From: Mesomycoplasma neurolyticum
Lineage (GTDB): Bacteria > Bacillota_I > Bacilli_A > Mycoplasmatales > Metamycoplasmataceae
Reading direction: 5' to 3'
Length of the DNA: 64,000 bases
Assembly (NCBI RefSeq): GCF_900660485.1
Contig: NZ_LR214951.1
Location: 1 to 64,000, forward strand
This document shows positions 11,971 through 21,733 of this stretch, piece by piece; positions within the stretch are counted from its first letter, which is position 1, and every line of letters starts with the position of its first letter. The notes beneath the pieces are model-generated. The model did not search any database and was not told where the DNA came from. It saw nothing but the letters and a program-made list of their open reading frames with translations. Position numbers and translations under genes: made by a program.

Positions 11971-13026
11971 ATGTTTAAATTTGCACGTACAGTTTTAGGT
12001 GATATTGATCCTAAAAATTTAGGAGTTGTAGATTGCCACGACCATTTAATTAAAAATTATGGTCCAGAAGCGCATGAACATCCTGATTTTGTTATGCTTT
12101 CAATAGAAGCAGCAGTAAAAGAAATGGAGGAATATGTAGCTAAAGGTGGTAAAACAATGGTTACAATGGACCCACCTAATGTAGGTAGAGATGTTCAAAA
12201 AATGTTAGAAATTGCTAACACTTTAAAAAACAAAGCACATATTATTATGGCTACTGGTTTCCATAAATCAGCATTTTATGACAAAGGAGCTTCTTGGCTT
12301 TCGCTAGTTCCAATTGAAGAAATAACAAAAATGATAGTAGCTGAAATTGAGGAAGGAATGGATGAATATAACTACAGCGGTCCTGTAGTTAAAAGATCAA
12401 AATCCAAGGCTGGCATTATTAAAGCTGGAACAGGTTATGCAGCTATTGATCGTTTAGAATTAAAATCATTAGAGATTGCAGCTCGTTCTTCAATTACAAC
12501 AGGTGCGCCTGTTCTTGTTCATACTCAGTTAGGGACAATGGCTTATGAAGCAGCACAACATCTAATTGATTTTGGGGTTAATCCTCGTAAAATTCAACTT
12601 TCACATTTAAATAAAAATCCTGATAAATATTATTATGAAAAAATAATTAAGGAATTAGGGGTAACACTTTGTTTTGATGGTCCTGATCGTGTTAAGTATT
12701 ATACAGATGCAACATTAGCAGAAAATATTAAGTATTTAGTTGATAAAGGGTTACAAAAACATATCACTATTTCATTAGATGCAGGACGTATTTTATACCA
12801 AAGAAATTATGGTCTTACAAAAGGAAAACAAACTTTTGGATTAGGTTATTTATTTGATCGTTTTATTCCTTTATTAAGACAAGTAGGGGTTTCTCAAGAG
12901 GCGATTGATGATATTTTAATCAATAACCCAAGAGAAATATTAACCTTTGATGAAAAAAGAACATTTGATTATTCTAAAGTTAACCCAAGAGTTTTAGAAC
13001 TTAAAAAAATACTTAAAGTTGAGTAA
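11971..13026 (+). CDS. Phosphotriesterase-family sugar-lactone-phosphate lactonase
   Basis: A 351-residue amidohydrolase-superfamily protein of the phosphotriesterase-like lactonase group. Binuclear metal ligands are visible: HDH in VVDCHDHLIKNYGPEAH, a candidate carboxylated Lys in the GIIKAGTGYAAID segment, His in PVLVHTQLGT, His in QLSHLNKNPD, and Asp in ISLDAGRIL. Family knowledge: closely similar mycoplasma enzymes were shown to hydrolyse pentonolactone 5-phosphates. It is the first gene of an ascorbate-type PTS/Ula operon, where UlaG (L-ascorbate-6-phosphate lactonase) would be expected, so it probably opens the lactone phosphate delivered by UlaABC. Exact lactone is unproven. Confidence 0.85.
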   Translation: MFKFARTVLGDIDPKNLGVVDCHDHLIKNYGPEAHEHPDFVMLSIEAAVKEMEEYVAKGGKTMVTMDPPNVGRDVQKMLEIANTLKNKAHIIMATGFHKSAFYDKGASWLSLVPIEEITKMIVAEIEEGMDEYNYSGPVVKRSKSKAGIIKAGTGYAAIDRLELKSLEIAARSSITTGAPVLVHTQLGTMAYEAAQHLIDFGVNPRKIQLSHLNKNPDKYYYEKIIKELGVTLCFDGPDRVKYYTDATLAENIKYLVDKGLQKHITISLDAGRILYQRNYGLTKGKQTFGLGYLFDRFIPLLRQVGVSQEAIDDILINNPREILTFDEKRTFDYSKVNPRVLELKKILKVE

Positions 13027-13076
13027 TTTACTTTAAGTATTGAATAAATAAAAAAAAAAAAAAAAGAAAGGATAAA

Positions 13077-14843
13077 ATGAAAAGTTTTTTAGAAAAAAGT
13101 AAAAAAAATAAAATTTTAATTGGTTGAATTTTATTTTTGGTAGCTAATTTAATCATCTTTTTCACTTCGCTTTTAGTAAAAGCGTCACAAGGGTCATGAA
13201 CTAGCGAAGCTTGAGTTAATGCTTTTAATTTTACAATTAAAACTATTTACTTAGATAACTTTTTAAAACAACCAGCATTAGTACTTGGATTTTTAGTCTT
13301 TGTTGGTTATCTAATTATTGGCCGTGGCTTTCGTGAGTCATTTATAGGTGCACTTAAAACAATAATTGGATTTTTATTATTAGGCATTGGTTCAGGTATT
13401 CTTGTAGGTATGGCTAAACCAGTGTTTGAAAATATTAAAGAATTAGGGGGTGGTGATATTGTCCCACTTGATCCTTATTTTGCTTTAGCTAATGCAAACG
13501 CATATTTAAGAGGTGGTCTAGTTTCAGCTATTGCCTTTACAATGTTAGTTGCTTTTGCCATTAATATTGTTTTAGTTTTATTGAAAAAATGAACTAATAT
13601 TAACACATTAATGGTAACAGGTCATATTATGTTACAACAATCAGCTGTTGTTACAACAATTTTCTTTGTTTTATTATTTAGAGGGTATGATTGAAACTTA
13701 GCAGAAGTACAAATTCCATTAATTTTAATTTCAGGTATTTTTACAGGTGTGTATTGAGCTGTTGGTTCTTCATCAACTCTTAAAATTACTAACAAAGTAA
13801 CTGAAAATGCAGGATTTGCAATTGGACACCAACAAATGTTTGGTATTGCAACTTCATATAAATTAGGTAGATTTTTTGGTAAAAAAGAAGATACTGCAGA
13901 AAATCGTAAATTACCTTCATATTTGAAAATATTTGAAGATAATATTTTTACTCAAACAGTAATAATTTTATTATTATTTTTAGTATTATTTATAATTTTA
14001 ATTGCAAGTAAACCAGGAATTATTAATGATAATTTCAATGCATTTAAAGAAATCAAAAATGGAGATGGAAAAACAGTATTTGGTAAAGGATTAGAAGCAT
14101 GAAATGGAACATTTAAAGATGCAAATATTGTGTTTTTAATTATTGGTGGTTCATTAAGAATAGTAGCTGCTTTAATTGCTTTAATCACAGGTGTTAGAAT
14201 GTTCATTACAGAACTTCAACAATCATTCCAAGGAATTAGTGAGAAAATAATTCCAAATTCAGTGGTTGCTGTTGACGTTGCAGCTGTTTATGGCTTCAGT
14301 ATTAACTCTGTAACTTATGGATTTTTATCAGGGGTTATAGGGCAATTCTTAGCTGTATTTATTGTTATAGGTCTTACATCTATTCCAAACCAAAACATTA
14401 TTACATTAACAATTCCGTTATTTATAACATTATTCTTTAACTCCGGTTCATTAGGAGTTTATGCAAATGCATCCGGAGGATGAAAAGCAGCTTTACTTGT
14501 TCCAGGAATTATTGGTTTTTTAGAAATAATTATTATTTCATTTGCTTTAAAATTGGTAGCTGTTCAAGGTGAGGCTTTCCCTCATAATATTGTTAATAAT
14601 AAGCCAGAATTTACAGAAAATCCAGTAAAAGATGGATATATTGGTATGGCAGACTGAACATTATTCTTCGGTGTATTTATGTTGTTTGCAGCATGAAATA
14701 CATATTTAGCATGAGTAATTATTGTAATTACAATTGTTGGTATGTTAATTTTAGCTCAATTAATTGACACAGGAATGCAAACCAAACAAACATACTTCCA
14801 AAAACTTTTTAGAATAAAACCAGAATTAGTTGTTCATAATTAA
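13077..14843 (+). CDS. ulaA: Ascorbate-type PTS permease EIIC component
   Basis: A 588-residue membrane transporter of the UlaA/SgaT family (EIIC, ascorbate-galactitol class) with about 12 helices. Recognisable parts are FTIKTIYLDNFLKQPALVLG, FLVFVGYLIIGRGF and FGIATSYKLGRFFGKKEDTAENRKLP. It imports the sugar acid while UlaB phosphorylates it. At 588 aa it is longer than E. coli UlaA (465 aa); the additional length lies in the middle (after FGKK) and at the C-terminus. A run of 16 A (13050-13065) immediately precedes its GAAAGGA ribosome site. Followed by a 43-base hairpin before ulaB. Confidence 0.92.
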
Positions 14844-14867
14844 AAAAAGTTAATATAAAAAACATAA

Positions 14868-14910
14868 AATATGGAAATAAATTTAACATATGTTAGTTTA
14901 TTTCCATATT
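14868..14910 (+). other. Large perfect inverted repeat between ulaA and ulaB
   Basis: A 14-bp perfect inverted repeat, AATATGGAAATAAA at 14868-14881 and its complement at 14897-14910, brackets an inner 12-base perfect palindrome TAACATATGTTA (14884-14895) offset by half a base. As RNA it makes a long stem-loop ending 5 bases before the ulaB ribosome site AAGGAG. No T-tract follows, so it is not a classical terminator. An mRNA processing/stability element or a protein-binding operator is possible. Confidence 0.8.
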
Positions 14911-14927
14911 TAAAAAAGGAGAAAAAT

Positions 14928-15215
14928 ATGAATCCATTAAAAATTGTAGCAGCTTGTGGCAATGGAATGGGAACATCTATGTTAATCAAGCTTAAAGTGC
15001 AAAAAATTGCTAAAGAATTAGGACTTGAAGCATCTGTTGAAGCATTAAGCATGGGTCAATCTAAAGGAATGACTAATAGTGTTGATATTATCATTACTTC
15101 AATCCATTTAGCTCCAGAATTTAGAACTGATCAAAAGGCTAAAATTATTGGTGTTAAAAATTTAATGAATGAAGCAGAAATTAAAGAAGCATTCAAAAAA
15201 GCATTAGGACTATAA
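14928..15215 (+). CDS. ulaB: Ascorbate-type PTS EIIB component
   Basis: A 95-residue cytoplasmic phosphocarrier. KIVAACGNGMGTSMLIKLKV is the P-loop-like active site of the lactose/ascorbate-type EIIB fold, with the phosphorylated Cys at residue 9. It receives phosphate from UlaC and gives it to the sugar in UlaA. The ATG at 14928 is chosen because AAGGAG lies 6 bases upstream and the family begins here; an in-frame ATG at 14871 would translate the hairpin into a non-conserved extension. One base separates its stop from ulaC. Confidence 0.95.
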   Translation: MNPLKIVAACGNGMGTSMLIKLKVQKIAKELGLEASVEALSMGQSKGMTNSVDIIITSIHLAPEFRTDQKAKIIGVKNLMNEAEIKEAFKKALGL

Positions 15216-15216
15216 T

Positions 15217-15696
15217 ATGGCAAAAATTAATTTATTAGAAATTTTAAAAAAACATAAAACAGTTAATTTAAATTTAGAAGCCAAAGATTGAAAAGAAGCT
15301 GTTTATTTAGCAACTAAACCATTAATTGATAAAAACTTAGTTTTAAATTCATACTATGAAGCAATTATTAAAAGTACAGTAGAGCATGGGCCATATTATA
15401 TTATTGCTGATAATTTAGCAATGCCACATGCAAGTAGTGATTCAGGAGTTAATGAAAATTCTTTTTCATTAATTACATTAAAAAAACCTGTTTATTTTGA
15501 TAATGATGAAAGACCTGTAAGAATTTTAATAACTTTAGCTGCAACTTCGCCAGAAGTTCACACTTCAGAAGCACTACCACAAATTGCTGCTGTTTTTGAA
15601 GAAGAAAAAACAATTAATGAAATTTTAAATGCTAAAAATGATGAAGAAGTTTTTGCTATTATTGAAAAAATAGATTTCACAAAATATTTATCATAA
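15217..15696 (+). CDS. ulaC: Ascorbate-type PTS EIIA component
   Basis: A 159-residue mannitol/fructose-type EIIA domain. The phosphorylated His is in LAMPHASSDSGV (about residue 71), followed by VRILITLAATSPEVHTSEALP, typical of the fold. It accepts phosphate from HPr and passes it to UlaB. It starts at ATG 15217, 1 base after ulaB, without a strong ribosome site, which suggests translational coupling. One TGA-Trp lies near residue 25. Confidence 0.93.
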
Positions 15697-15720
15697 TAAA
15701 AAAAGTAGATAAGGAATAAT

Positions 15721-16377
15721 ATGGCGTTACCTTTATTACAAATAGCACTTGATAATTTAACTATTAAGGATGCTATTGAAATAGTAGAAAAAGTTGAACA
15801 TGATATTGATGTGATTGAAGTTGGAACAATACTTTTAGCTTCAGAAGGAAAAAAAGCAATTGTTGAACTAAAAAAACGTTTTCCAAACAAAATTATTGTA
15901 GTTGATGGAAAAATTGCAGATGCAGCAAAAATTTTTGGAAAAATGTTTTTTGATAATGGTGGTGATTTTACAACTGCTATTTGTGCTGCTGAAACAGCAA
16001 CAGTCAAAGAACTTGTTGATTTATCTAAAACATATAGTTCATCAAAAGAAGTTCAAATTGAAATGACATCAAATTTTACTTGGGAACAAGTAAAACAATG
16101 AAAAGAAGTGGGAGTAACACAAGTTGTTTGACATAGAGCACGTGATGCCCAAGCTGCAGGGAAAAATTGATCAGATAAAGATTTAGAAATAGTAAAAAAA
16201 TTAGCAGATATGGGCTTTAAAGTTACTGTAACTGGTGGCGTCACTGTTGAAGATATAAAACTTTTTAAAGATATAAACATTTATATCTTTATAGCAGGTC
16301 GTTCAATTCGTGATGCCCAAAATCCATCGCAAGCTGCAAAGGAGTTTAAAAATGAGTTCAAAAAATACTGAAATTAA
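15721..16377 (+). CDS. ulaD: 3-keto-L-gulonate-6-phosphate decarboxylase
   Basis: A 218-residue (beta/alpha)8 enzyme of the orotidine-monophosphate-decarboxylase suprafamily. It decarboxylates 3-keto-L-gulonate 6-phosphate to L-xylulose 5-phosphate. Seen: [26 protein letters not shown], the Mg/catalytic strand [15 protein letters not shown] (DxKxxD), [16 protein letters not shown] and the phosphate-binding [15 protein letters not shown] and [17 protein letters not shown]. Preceded by AAGGA 5-10 bases before ATG. The gene overlaps ulaE by 26 bases. Confidence 0.94.
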
Positions 16378-17224
16378 AAGACTTGTAGGTATTTATGAAA
16401 AAGCTATTAATGCTAAATTTGATTGAGAAGAAAAAATCCAAATAGCTAAAAAAGCAGGTTATGATTTTATTGAACTAAGCATTGATGAAAGTAATGCAAG
16501 ATTAAGTCGTTTAGACTGAGATGATAAAAAAATTAATAAATTAAGAAATGTATTATTTTATCATAACTTTTATTTTAATTCTATGTGTTTGAGTGCTCAT
16601 CGTCGTTTTCCTTTTGGTTCAAAAGATGAGAAAGTTAGAGAAAAAGCTTTCGAAATCATGGAAAAAGCTCTTATTTTAGCTAAAAAATTAGGAATAAGAA
16701 TTATTCAAATTGCAGCATATGATGTTTATTATGAAAAATCCAATAAAGTATCAAAAAAACGCTTTATTGAAGGTATGAAAAAAGCTGCACAACTTGCCCA
16801 AAAATACAGCATTACACTTGCTTTTGAAACAATGGATACAGCTTTTGCAGGAACAATAACTAAGTGTATGAATTTTCTTAAAGAAATTAATATGCCTAAT
16901 TTTTATATTTATCCTGATATTGGTAATTTATCTCAATTTACAAAAGATGTTGAAAATGAAATTACTCTTGCTAGTGATAAAATTGTTGCCTTCCATTTCA
17001 AAGATACAACAAAAAAAGTTTTTAAAAAAATAGAATGAGGCCAAGGAAGTGTTAATTTTCCTAAAGCACTTAGAGCAATTAAAAAAATTAACTTTAAAGG
17101 TCCGATGTTAATAGAGATGTGATCAGAAAACAAAAGTGATGAAACTTTGGAAGAAAATGTTGATAAATTAGTTAAAGCAAGAAAGTTTTATAATTTACAA
17201 TGAAAGAAGGCTAAATGTGAATAA
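16352..17224 (+). CDS. ulaE: L-xylulose-5-phosphate 3-epimerase
   Basis: A 290-residue xylose-isomerase-like TIM barrel that converts L-xylulose 5-phosphate to L-ribulose 5-phosphate. Metal-ligand segments are visible: [48 protein letters not shown] and MLIEMWSENKS. The [12 protein letters not shown] segment is the usual substrate-side loop. Its ATG lies inside the end of ulaD after an AAAGGAG site, and its end overlaps ulaF by 8 bases, so the three enzymes are translationally coupled. Several TGA-Trp. Confidence 0.94.
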
Positions 17225-17936
17225 AGAAGAAATAGAACTTTTAAAAAAAGAAGTTTTTGAAGCAAATTTACTTTTACACAATTATAAATTAGCAATTCAT
17301 ACATGAGGAAATGTTTCAGGTATTACTAAAGATCGTAAATATATGGTAATTAAACCTAGTGGTGTTAGTTATGAAACTATGACATATAAAGATATGGTTG
17401 TTGTTGATTTAGACAACAACATAATTGATTCAAAAAACAATCCTTCTACAGATACACCAACACATACATTAATTTATAAAAATAACCCTAAAATTAAAGG
17501 AATTGTTCATACTCATTCACCTTATGCTGTGGCCTGAGCACAAGCGGGAAAAAATATTCCACTATTTGGAACTACTCATGCTGATAATTTTTATGGTCCT
17601 GTGCCATGCACAAGAGAATTAAGTGATGAAGAAATAAATGGTGAATATGAGCATAATACAGGTTTGGTTATTTTAGAACATTTCATTAAAAACAAAATTG
17701 ATTTTAGTGCAATGCCTGCTGTGCTTGTAAAAGAACATGGACCTTTTACTTGATCAGATAAAAGTTCAAAAAGTGCTGTGGACTTAGCACTAACACTTGA
17801 AGAAGTAGCTAAAATGGCTTTTTTTACTCAAATAATTAATCCAAAAAAAATTTCTGCAAATAAAACATTACAAGAAAAACATTATTCACGTAAGCACGGG
17901 GTAAATTCGTATTATGGACAAAGCAATAAAAAGTAG
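17217..17936 (+). CDS. ulaF: L-ribulose-5-phosphate 4-epimerase
   Basis: A 239-residue class II aldolase-fold zinc enzyme. It converts L-ribulose 5-phosphate to D-xylulose 5-phosphate, which transketolase (43 kb) can use. Zn ligands appear in [12 protein letters not shown] and a later His of the VKEHGPFTW segment; [19 protein letters not shown] and VVDLDNN are typical. No in-frame ATG exists upstream of Met43, and the conserved N-terminus ([17 protein letters not shown]) requires the GTG at 17217, which has AGAAGG 7 bases before it. Overlaps ulaE (8 bases) and the next gene (23 bases). Confidence 0.93.
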
Positions 17937-18792
17937 TTTCAGCATAAAAAAAGATGTAAAAGTTGTTTTTTCCGATCTTGATGGTACACTTTTACAAAGT
18001 GATAAAAGTATTTCACCTAACAGCATCCAAACAATTATTAAGTTAAAAAACAATAATAAATTATTCGGTGTTGCTACAGGAAGACCATATTATTTTGTTA
18101 AGAAAGAAATCACTTTACTAAAACCAGATTTTCCAATTATTTCATGTAATGGAGCTTTGATTTTTGACTATAAATTAAACAAAGTGATTTTTTACAATAG
18201 TTTTACAAAAGATCAAGTTAGTTTAATTTGAAATATTTTAACTAAAAATAATATTACATTTTTAGTTTATCAAGTAGATAAAATGCAAGGTTATCATCCT
18301 GAAGCAAAAGTATCAAAATGATTTAAATGAGTTGAAGATACAATTAAAAGTCGTGATAATGAGCACAAACCAGAATTTGTTATTCTTAATAAAGAACAAC
18401 AAAAAAATTTTTTAAATCAAGAAAATAAAATTGTTAAATTTTTAATGATTAAAACAGATAGTAATGAATTAGATTTAGAAAAAGCTTTAAAAGAACTTAA
18501 TGAAATACCTGGGATTTATGCTGTTCAATCACACCCTGAAGTTGTTGATATAATGAGAAATGAATCAACAAAAGGTACAGGAATTGAAATGCTTGCTAAA
18601 AAATATAATTTTGACTTAAATAAAACTTTAGTTTTTGGTGATGAAAGCAATGATATTTCTATGTTTGAAAAAGCTAAATATTCTGTTGCAATGGAGCAAG
18701 CTCCTGTTAATGTAAAGAAAGTTTCTACTTTTATCACTAAATCAAATGATGAAGATGGAATTTTTCATTTTGTTGAAAAACACTTTGAGTAA
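17914..18792 (+). CDS. Cof-type HAD-superfamily sugar phosphatase
   Basis: A 292-residue HAD IIB (Cof) hydrolase. Motif I VFSDLDGTLLQSD (nucleophile Asp), motif II VATGRP, and the C-terminal motif III/IV FGDESNDISMFEKAKYSVAM are intact, so it should be an active phosphatase, probably against phosphosugars or nucleotide cofactors. It overlaps ulaF by 23 bases and is the last catabolic gene of the operon; it may relieve accumulation of sugar phosphates (inference). It shares the final base of its stop with the next ATG. Confidence 0.9.
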
Positions 18793-19259
18793 TGAAAACA
18801 GTGATCAAAATTAACGAAAATATTGATGGTTATTGATTAGTGCCACAATTTTGAAGAGTTTTTGCTTCATCAATTTCAAAATCAAGATTAGCTAAATTTA
18901 GAACTCTTGAAGATTTATTCATTCAAAGTCAATTAGCAGAAAAAAATGCAATTCTTTCTTTTAATGGTGATAAAAATTTTGAAAATTTAAATAAATGTTT
19001 AAAATTTAAAAAAATAGATTTTCAAATTAATTATAAAGAATGAATAAATCTTACTAAAGATTCGATTATTAAATTTAATATAATTGAGAATGTAGTTGTT
19101 CATTTAGATTTTAAAAGTTTTAAACATTTATATGCTGGAAGAGTTCCTTTTTTCAATCTAGAATGATATAAAAAATTTTATGAAGAAAAAAAGAATTTTC
19201 ACGATTCAAATAAGTTATTGCATATTAAATGAAGATATTTTGGATGAGAAATTCTTTAA
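18792..19259 (+). CDS. Conserved-looking hypothetical protein at the end of the ula operon
   Basis: A 155-residue protein whose ATG overlaps the Cof phosphatase stop (TAATG), so it is co-translated with the ula genes. It is rich in aromatic residues (8 Trp, all TGA): DGYWLVPQFWRVFASSISKS, AGRVPFFNLEWYKKFY, LLHIKWRYFGWEIL. No signal peptide or membrane segment. I do not recognise the family. Coupling to the operon hints at an intracellular function, but nothing more can be claimed. Confidence 0.6.
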
Positions 19260-19428
19260 TTATTTTAAAAAAAGAAAAAAATATATAAAAAACCAAAAGA
19301 AATTTACTTTTTTATTTTTTTTGGTTTTTATTTTTTATTTAATTTATAATGAAAATGTGTGGCAAAAAATAATATACATAATACACACAATTTATTATTT
19401 TTATTTTTTTAAAAAAGGGGTTATATTT

Positions 19429-19836
19429 ATGAAAACCATATTAAATTTAATTTCAACATTAAATGACATTACATATGTTCCAAGTGTTTTTGCATCACCT
19501 ATAAATAACGAAGCTACAGATAAAAAAAATATTGAAAACAATATAAATTTGTTTTTAAATTCATTAGATGAAACAAATGCACAAAAATTCAAAATTGAAT
19601 ATGTTAAAAAAATACAAGAATTAAGCAATTTTAATTACAAAGATTTTAATTTTATTTTTAAAAAATTAGTTGATGAAGTTAATGAAAAAGAGAAACATTT
19701 ACTAAACTATAATGCTTTAATAATAAACAATAATATATATAATAGCAATTATGACAACAACGATGATGAAGATGATGGATATTATTCTTCAAACAATAGT
19801 TCATATTTTAATATGTATATAGGATCTTCTTATTAA
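19429..19836 (+). CDS. Hypothetical protein with an Asn/Asp/Ser/Tyr-rich tail
   Basis: A 135-residue protein starting at ATG 19429, 10 bases after AAAAGGGG. The first 90 residues are helical and charged (KFKIEYVKKIQELSNF, FIFKKLVDEVNEKEK). The last 35 residues are low-complexity (NSNYDNNDDEDDGYYSSNN). It has no membrane segment and no known motif. An upstream in-frame extension to 19180 is possible but would overlap the preceding gene and lacks a ribosome site. Probably paired with the membrane protein 4 bases downstream. Function unknown. Confidence 0.45.
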   Translation: MKTILNLISTLNDITYVPSVFASPINNEATDKKNIENNINLFLNSLDETNAQKFKIEYVKKIQELSNFNYKDFNFIFKKLVDEVNEKEKHLLNYNALIINNNIYNSNYDNNDDEDDGYYSSNNSSYFNMYIGSSY

Positions 19837-19840
19837 AAAA

Positions 19841-20707
19841 ATGAATAATATAGACAAAAATAAAAAAAACTATAAATTAAAACTAAAATTAAATATTTTT
19901 CTTTCTAATTTATTTCTTTTTCATATTATAGCATCACTTATTTTGCTTCCTTTAATTTTTGAAGTATTTTTTTTTCTTAACAAAAGTAAAGAACATACAG
20001 TCAATTTAATATTAGCTGTTTATGTATTTTTACCTATTTCAGTTATTTTATGTTTATTTTTTTTAATAATTATTATTATTTGGTTTTTTATATATGTTAA
20101 ATTGAAAAAAACTATTTTTCACTTCATTCAAACAGAACAAGTTAATTTAAATTTTCTGAAATTTAAAAAAATTAATACAATTTGAATGAATTGTTTATTA
20201 AATGCCAATATAGATGTAAATTTTTTAAAATTTACAGATTTAAAATTGATCTATAAAAAAATATATTCTATAAATCAAGAAGAAACGCTAGGTGAAATTG
20301 AAGAAAAAAATTTATTAAAAATTTTAAATTTAAAAGTAGAATTAAATAAATTTAGTTTAAAACAGTTATTATATTTCATTTTTTCTTTATTTATATTTTT
20401 TTTCTCTATTTCATTTTTTATCAATTATATAGAATGAAGTGATTTCAAAAAAAATGGTTTAATTTTATTATTTTGTTGAATATTAGCTATTGCTTTTGGT
20501 TTTATAATTTTTTATTTATGCATAATATTATCTTTTAGGAAAAAACTTAATAGTTATATTAAACATCTTAGAACAAATGAAAAAATTACAAATAATTATA
20601 TTAAAATTAAATCAAAAAAAAATATTTTAAAAGATTTGTTAATTTTATGACATTTTAAATATGATATTCTAGATGATGATGTGTTTCATGATGTTGAATC
20701 TAAATAA
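19841..20707 (+). CDS. Hypothetical four-helix membrane protein
   Basis: A 288-residue protein with two pairs of strong membrane helices: about residues 22-48 and 60-85 (IILCLFFLIIIIIWFF-like), then about 170-195 and 205-230. They are separated by a soluble charged segment of about 80 residues and followed by a basic C-terminus (LNSYIKHLRTNEKI). The repeated two-helix plus cytosolic layout suggests an internal duplication, not verified. No transporter or enzyme motif. Follows the small Asn-rich gene by 4 bases. Unknown function. Confidence 0.6.
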
Positions 20708-20736
20708 CATATTTTTTGCAAATGAATAAAAAATAA

Positions 20737-20979
20737 ATAATTTTAAATTTAGTAAAATATTTATCTAGTAAATTTTCACAATTTAATTTTGTAATACAAG
20801 GTAGTTTTGACAATAACATGTTATCAAGAGAAGCAAATGATTTAGACTTGTTATTTTATTCAGAAATTAAAGATATTTATACAGTTACAAAATATTGGGA
20901 GGATTTTAAACAAGAATTAAATGTTTTAGAAATAATTTATGAAACATTAGTTTATAAAAAAATAAAAATTAAGAAATAA
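20737..20979 (+). pseudogene. Relic of a nucleotidyltransferase-like (AbiEii-type) gene
   Basis: An open frame of 80 codons without a proper start codon (it follows a TAA and begins ATA ATT). It contains FVIQGSFDNNMLSREANDLD followed by LLFYSE, resembling the GS...DxD/E active-site strand of minimal nucleotidyltransferases such as the AbiEii toxin family. Only this core is left; the large C-terminal part is missing. It uses a rare TGG Trp codon. I infer a truncated, dead gene; a short antitoxin-like remnant is an alternative. Confidence 0.4.
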
Positions 20980-21090
20980 TCAAATAATGCTTCCTACACT
21001 AAACGAAACAGCTTTTTTATTTGAAAATTATTTCCAAATTTTTTATTTTATTTTAAATTTAATGATTTAATTTTTTAGCAATATATTTTT

Positions 21091-21140
21091 AAATAAAACC
21101 CATAATTTATAAGTGTCTTTATAAATTATGGGTTTTATTT
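21091..21140. terminator. Very strong bidirectional hairpin
   Basis: A 22-bp perfect inverted repeat (21091-21112 with 21119-21140, core ACCCATAATTTATA) with a 6-base loop. The outer AAATAAAA/TTTTATTT gives a T-tract on either strand. It can stop transcription from the 19-20.9 kb genes. Confidence 0.8.
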
Positions 21141-21650
21141 AATTAATTATCATCCTTATATTTGTATTTTTTAAAATTAAAATATCAATTAATTCATTGG
21201 TATACTTATTAGTTTAATCAACTAATAATATAGTTTTATCTTTTAAAACGTGGTATTTTATTAAAACAAAAAAATGTTTGTGTTTTTTAAAAAAGTATCT
21301 TTTATTTTTAAATATATTCTATCATAAAGCGGTATGCTTTTATTATTCACTCCATAAATAATATCATGAATTAATAATTAATTCTAAAAATAAAAACCAC
21401 TTATTTAAAATACTAAATTTTTTTAATTTTTATTATTTACTTTTTTTATGTATTTTTATTTATAAATAGTTTTAATTATTCAAATAATAATATTTGAATT
21501 GAAATGAAAATCCACCGCCTTTATTAATAGCAGTGGATTTAAGAAATGAAAAATATATAAATACAAATTTAAATAATGTACTTTGTTGTTTAATATCACA
21601 CACAATTTGTATATTTTAAAAAAAATATAAAGTAGGTCTGTAAATACAGA
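21141..21650. other. Decayed, gene-less island
   Basis: No intact gene. On the minus strand about 21262-21375 there is a 38-codon open stretch (IHDIIYGVNNKSIPLYDRIY and onward) bounded by stops, which looks like the remains of a coding sequence of unknown kind. A small hairpin AAAGC-GGTAT-GCTTT is near 21327-21341. An imperfect inverted repeat at about 21506-21541 (AAATCCAC.../...GTGGATTT) lies downstream of the two minus-strand tRNAs and may terminate them. Confidence 0.4.
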
Positions 21651-21651
21651 A

Positions 21652-21727
21652 TGGTACGCCCTAGAGGATTTGAACCTCTGACCCAATGGTTAAAAGCCAT
21701 TTGCTCTACCTGCTGAGCTAAGGGCGC
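21652..21727 (-). tRNA. tRNA-Lys (anticodon UUU)
   Basis: Cloverleaf on the minus strand: acceptor GCGCCCT/AGGGCGT, D-arm AGCTCAGCAGGTAGAGC, anticodon loop CTTTTAA, T-arm GGTTCAAATCC. CCA is encoded (21652-21654). Six bases downstream of tRNA-Leu and probably in the same transcript. Confidence 0.95.
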
Positions 21728-21733
21728 ATATAA

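Noticed and set aside
14871-14927. Longer ulaB start at 14871
   Set aside because: The extension is just the translation of the inverted repeat; the ribosome site and family start point to 14928.
19180-19428. Longer start (19180) for the Asn-rich hypothetical gene
   Set aside because: It overlaps the preceding gene by 80 bases and has no ribosome site; AAAAGGGG precedes the ATG at 19429.
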